The translations under genes were made by a program, and so were the position numbers. Under the pieces are notes generated by a model that had not been told where the DNA came from, made no database searches, and worked only from the letters and a program-made list of their open reading frames with translations. 64,000 bases of DNA from CAZLFQ01 sp964558975 (GTDB lineage Bacteria > Pseudomonadota > Alphaproteobacteria > Rickettsiales > Midichloriaceae): positions 879,624 to 943,623 of the forward strand of contig CAZLFQ010000001.1 in assembly GCA_964558975.1 (NCBI GenBank), read 5' to 3'. This document shows, in pieces, positions 62,583 through 64,000 of the stretch (its first letter is position 1; each line of letters begins with the position of its first letter).

Positions 62583-63830
62583 TCAGAAAGTACCAAACGC
62601 TTTAATATTAATAGGTGAAGGCTTATCCATAACAACATCAGCAACTATTTTTGCGCTACCTGCAGCATTTGTCCAACCTAAGAACCCATGTCCAGAATTT
62701 ACATATAAATTGCTGTACTTTGTTTCACCCAAATATGGATTATAATGTGGTGTCAGTGGTCTTAAGCACGACCATTTCCCAACATTTGAATAGTCACCAC
62801 CATCTGGAAAAAACTTTTTAGTCGCATCTAATAATGGCTTAATTCTTTCTTCATTTATTGAATGATCAAAACCTGTAAATTCTGCAGTGCCTGCAGTACG
62901 CAGAGTATCGCCCATACGGGTGTAAACAATTTTACGCTCGATATCAAACACACTAGAACGCGGTGCGTTATATTCATCACCTGTTGGTACGGACGTGCTA
63001 TATCCTTTCACAGGATAAATGGAAAGCTTCACACCAATTGGAGAAAGCAGCTTTGCAGAATATGCACCAAAGCAACAAACAAACTTGTTGGCCGTCATGA
63101 ATCCTTTGGAAGTATCTACACCTGTGATTTTATTTTTATGGGTTGTAAGTGCTGTGACTTCTGTATCCCATAAAAACTCAACACCAAGTTCTTCACATTT
63201 CTTTTGTATTGCTATGGTAAATTTATGAGCGTCTCCAATTTCATCTGATTTCGACCAAATGCCTCCAACCTTTTCTTCCATAATAACTTCAGATGATGGC
63301 TCATGCTCTATACACTGGCTTTTAGAAAAAAATTCAAATTCGCACTCTGAGTGTTTATGAAAAAATTCAAATAATTTTTTCTCACGATCAAGATCTTCTT
63401 CTCTTTCCAAAAGATGCAATATGCCAAAGTTATTCCAGTCGTATTTTATATCCAAACTTTGGTTCAGTTCATAAAATATTTGTTTAGAATAGAATGAAAG
63501 CCTCAACAAATTAATTGCATGTTGCTCCATTTTTGATTTTGGACATTCCAGTAAAAATTTGAAAATCCATTTATATAAATCAAGATCTATTCGTGGGCGA
63601 ATAAGCAGAGGAGCATTACTTTTGCCTAACCACTTTATACCTTTCCAAAGATTTTTCCACCCAGCCAAAGGTTCGGCATGGCTGTAGCTTAGTTGCGCTC
63701 CATTAGCATGGCTGCATTCGGCAGCAGCTTCGCTATGCCTATCAATTACAGTAACTTTGTAGCCTTCTTTCTGCAGGAAATATGCTGTTGTTACCCCAAT
63801 TACCCCTGCGCCTAAGACTAAGACTTTCAT
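62583..63830 (-). CDS. dadA: D-amino acid dehydrogenase (DadA-like FAD oxidoreductase)
   Basis: 415 residues from the ATG at 63830 (MKVLVLGAGVIGVTTAYFLQ); a frame extension to 63848 is not needed. Dinucleotide-binding GAGVIG motif, the DadA segment AAECSHANGAQLSYSHAEP, and the C-terminal RPLTPHYNPYLG and NSGHGFLGWTNAAGSAKIVAD. It deaminates D-amino acids, mainly D-alanine, feeding electrons to the respiratory chain. In a bacterium with murA, murD and mraY it may recycle D-Ala from peptidoglycan. No alr is adjacent. Confidence 0.92.
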   Translation of the reverse strand: MKVLVLGAGVIGVTTAYFLQKEGYKVTVIDRHSEAAAECSHANGAQLSYSHAEPLAGWKNLWKGIKWLGKSNAPLLIRPRIDLDLYKWIFKFLLECPKSKMEQHAINLLRLSFYSKQIFYELNQSLDIKYDWNNFGILHLLEREEDLDREKKLFEFFHKHSECEFEFFSKSQCIEHEPSSEVIMEEKVGGIWSKSDEIGDAHKFTIAIQKKCEELGVEFLWDTEVTALTTHKNKITGVDTSKGFMTANKFVCCFGAYSAKLLSPIGVKLSIYPVKGYSTSVPTGDEYNAPRSSVFDIERKIVYTRMGDTLRTAGTAEFTGFDHSINEERIKPLLDATKKFFPDGGDYSNVGKWSCLRPLTPHYNPYLGETKYSNLYVNSGHGFLGWTNAAGSAKIVADVVMDKPSPINIKAFGTF

Positions 63831-63880
63831 ATATTTAAAAGAGCACAACCTATATATAAAATCGTAACATTAAAAAATGC

Positions 63881-63897
63881 TCCTTACAATCTAAGGA
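63881..63897. promoter_or_regulatory. Inverted repeat upstream of dadA
   Basis: TCCTTA (63881-63886) and TAAGGA (63892-63897), perfect 6-base arms with a 5-base loop, in the divergent gap between dadA and the tRNA gene. On the minus strand it is followed by GC and six T, so it could also act as a weak terminator. Operator or chance remain possible. Confidence 0.3.
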
Positions 63898-63903
63898 AAG
63901 TGT

Positions 63904-63931
63904 TTGCATTTGAAGAAAATATTATTATATT
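63904..63931 (+). promoter_or_regulatory. Possible promoter of tRNA-Gly
   Basis: TTGCAT (63904-63909), 16-base spacer, TATATT (63926-63931). The start would fall near 63938, a few bases before the tRNA 5' end at 63946. Confidence 0.4.
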
Positions 63932-63945
63932 GTTTCTCACTGTTT

Positions 63946-64000
63946 GCGGGTGTAGCTCAGGGGTAGAGCACAACCTTGCCAAGGTTGGGGTCGAGGGTTC
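63946..64000 (+). tRNA. tRNA-Gly (GCC), 3' end outside window
   Basis: GCGGGTGTAGCTCAGGGGTA matches the acceptor strand and D arm of bacterial tRNA-Gly. The anticodon stem-loop CAACCTTGCCAAGGTTG has GCC at 63978-63980, and the T arm begins GTCGAGGGTTC at the window edge. The acceptor 3' strand and CCA lie beyond the window. Confidence 0.92.

Noticed and set aside
1..64000. CRISPR arrays, insertion sequences, rRNA genes
   Set aside because: No regularly spaced repeats, transposase-like proteins with terminal inverted repeats, or rRNA sequence were found when reading both strands.

Overview
The window reads as a piece of an AT-rich (roughly two thirds A+T by eye) alphaproteobacterial chromosome, most probably from the order Rickettsiales. 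The main pointers are a vir-type type IV secretion (T4SS) cluster with one virB3, one virB4 and four very large VirB6 proteins, and the alphaproteobacterial order tatB-tatC-serS. Scattered pieces of the division/cell-wall cluster and a split sdhC-sdhD-sdhA operon fit this. Unlike classical Rickettsia the genome also carries flagellar flhA, a pilT-type pilus-retraction ATPase and a nicotinamide phosphoribosyltransferase, so a flagellated, less reduced lineage (Midichloriaceae-like or a deeper branch) is more likely. That placement is inference.

Layout. 1-6.7 kb: 3' end of flhA, priA, a convergent esterase, then mraY, an exported methyltransferase and murD, tightly coupled. 6.8-10.8 kb: two overlapping genes for long helical proteins of unknown function behind a palindromic leader. 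10.9-13.3 kb: ssb, rppH and nadV. 13.4-18.0 kb: an accessory block with a possible nuclease-like protein, a glycosyltransferase/methyltransferase pair, an HExxH protein and a small secreted protein. 18.1-23.9 kb: ABC exporter, tatB, tatC, serS, an RDD membrane protein and HMG-CoA lyase. 24-25.3 kb: small unknown genes. 25.4-30.4 kb (minus strand): pdhA, pdhB, rsmH, ftsL, ftsI. 30.5-35.8 kb: a TPR protein, pilT, a 45-residue LptM-like lipoprotein gene, rnhB, a polyprenyl diphosphate synthase and pgeF.

35.9-49.8 kb (minus strand) is a 14-kb T4SS transcription unit read in the order virB6, virB3, virB4, virB6, virB6, virB6. Three of the four VirB6 proteins are related to each other, two share an N-terminal cysteine module, and one is predicted to be a lipoprotein. 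One VirB6 lies upstream of virB3. A perfect -10 box inside an inverted repeat lies in the leader. VirB2, B7-B11 and D4 are not in the window.

49.9-52.7 kb: bamB, holB, lspA. 52.9-54.1 kb: a possible effector-type glycosyltransferase behind an inverted-repeat operator. 54.1-58.6 kb: aminopeptidase P, an orphan terminase large subunit and murA. 58.6-63.8 kb (minus strand): two unknown genes, sdhA, sdhD, sdhC and dadA. The window ends inside a tRNA-Gly(GCC) gene.

The cell-envelope genes (mraY, murD, murA, ftsI, ftsL, dadA, bamB, lspA, lptM, tat) indicate a real peptidoglycan wall and outer membrane. No CRISPR array, insertion sequence, rRNA or complete prophage was seen. All promoter, operator and terminator calls were made by eye.
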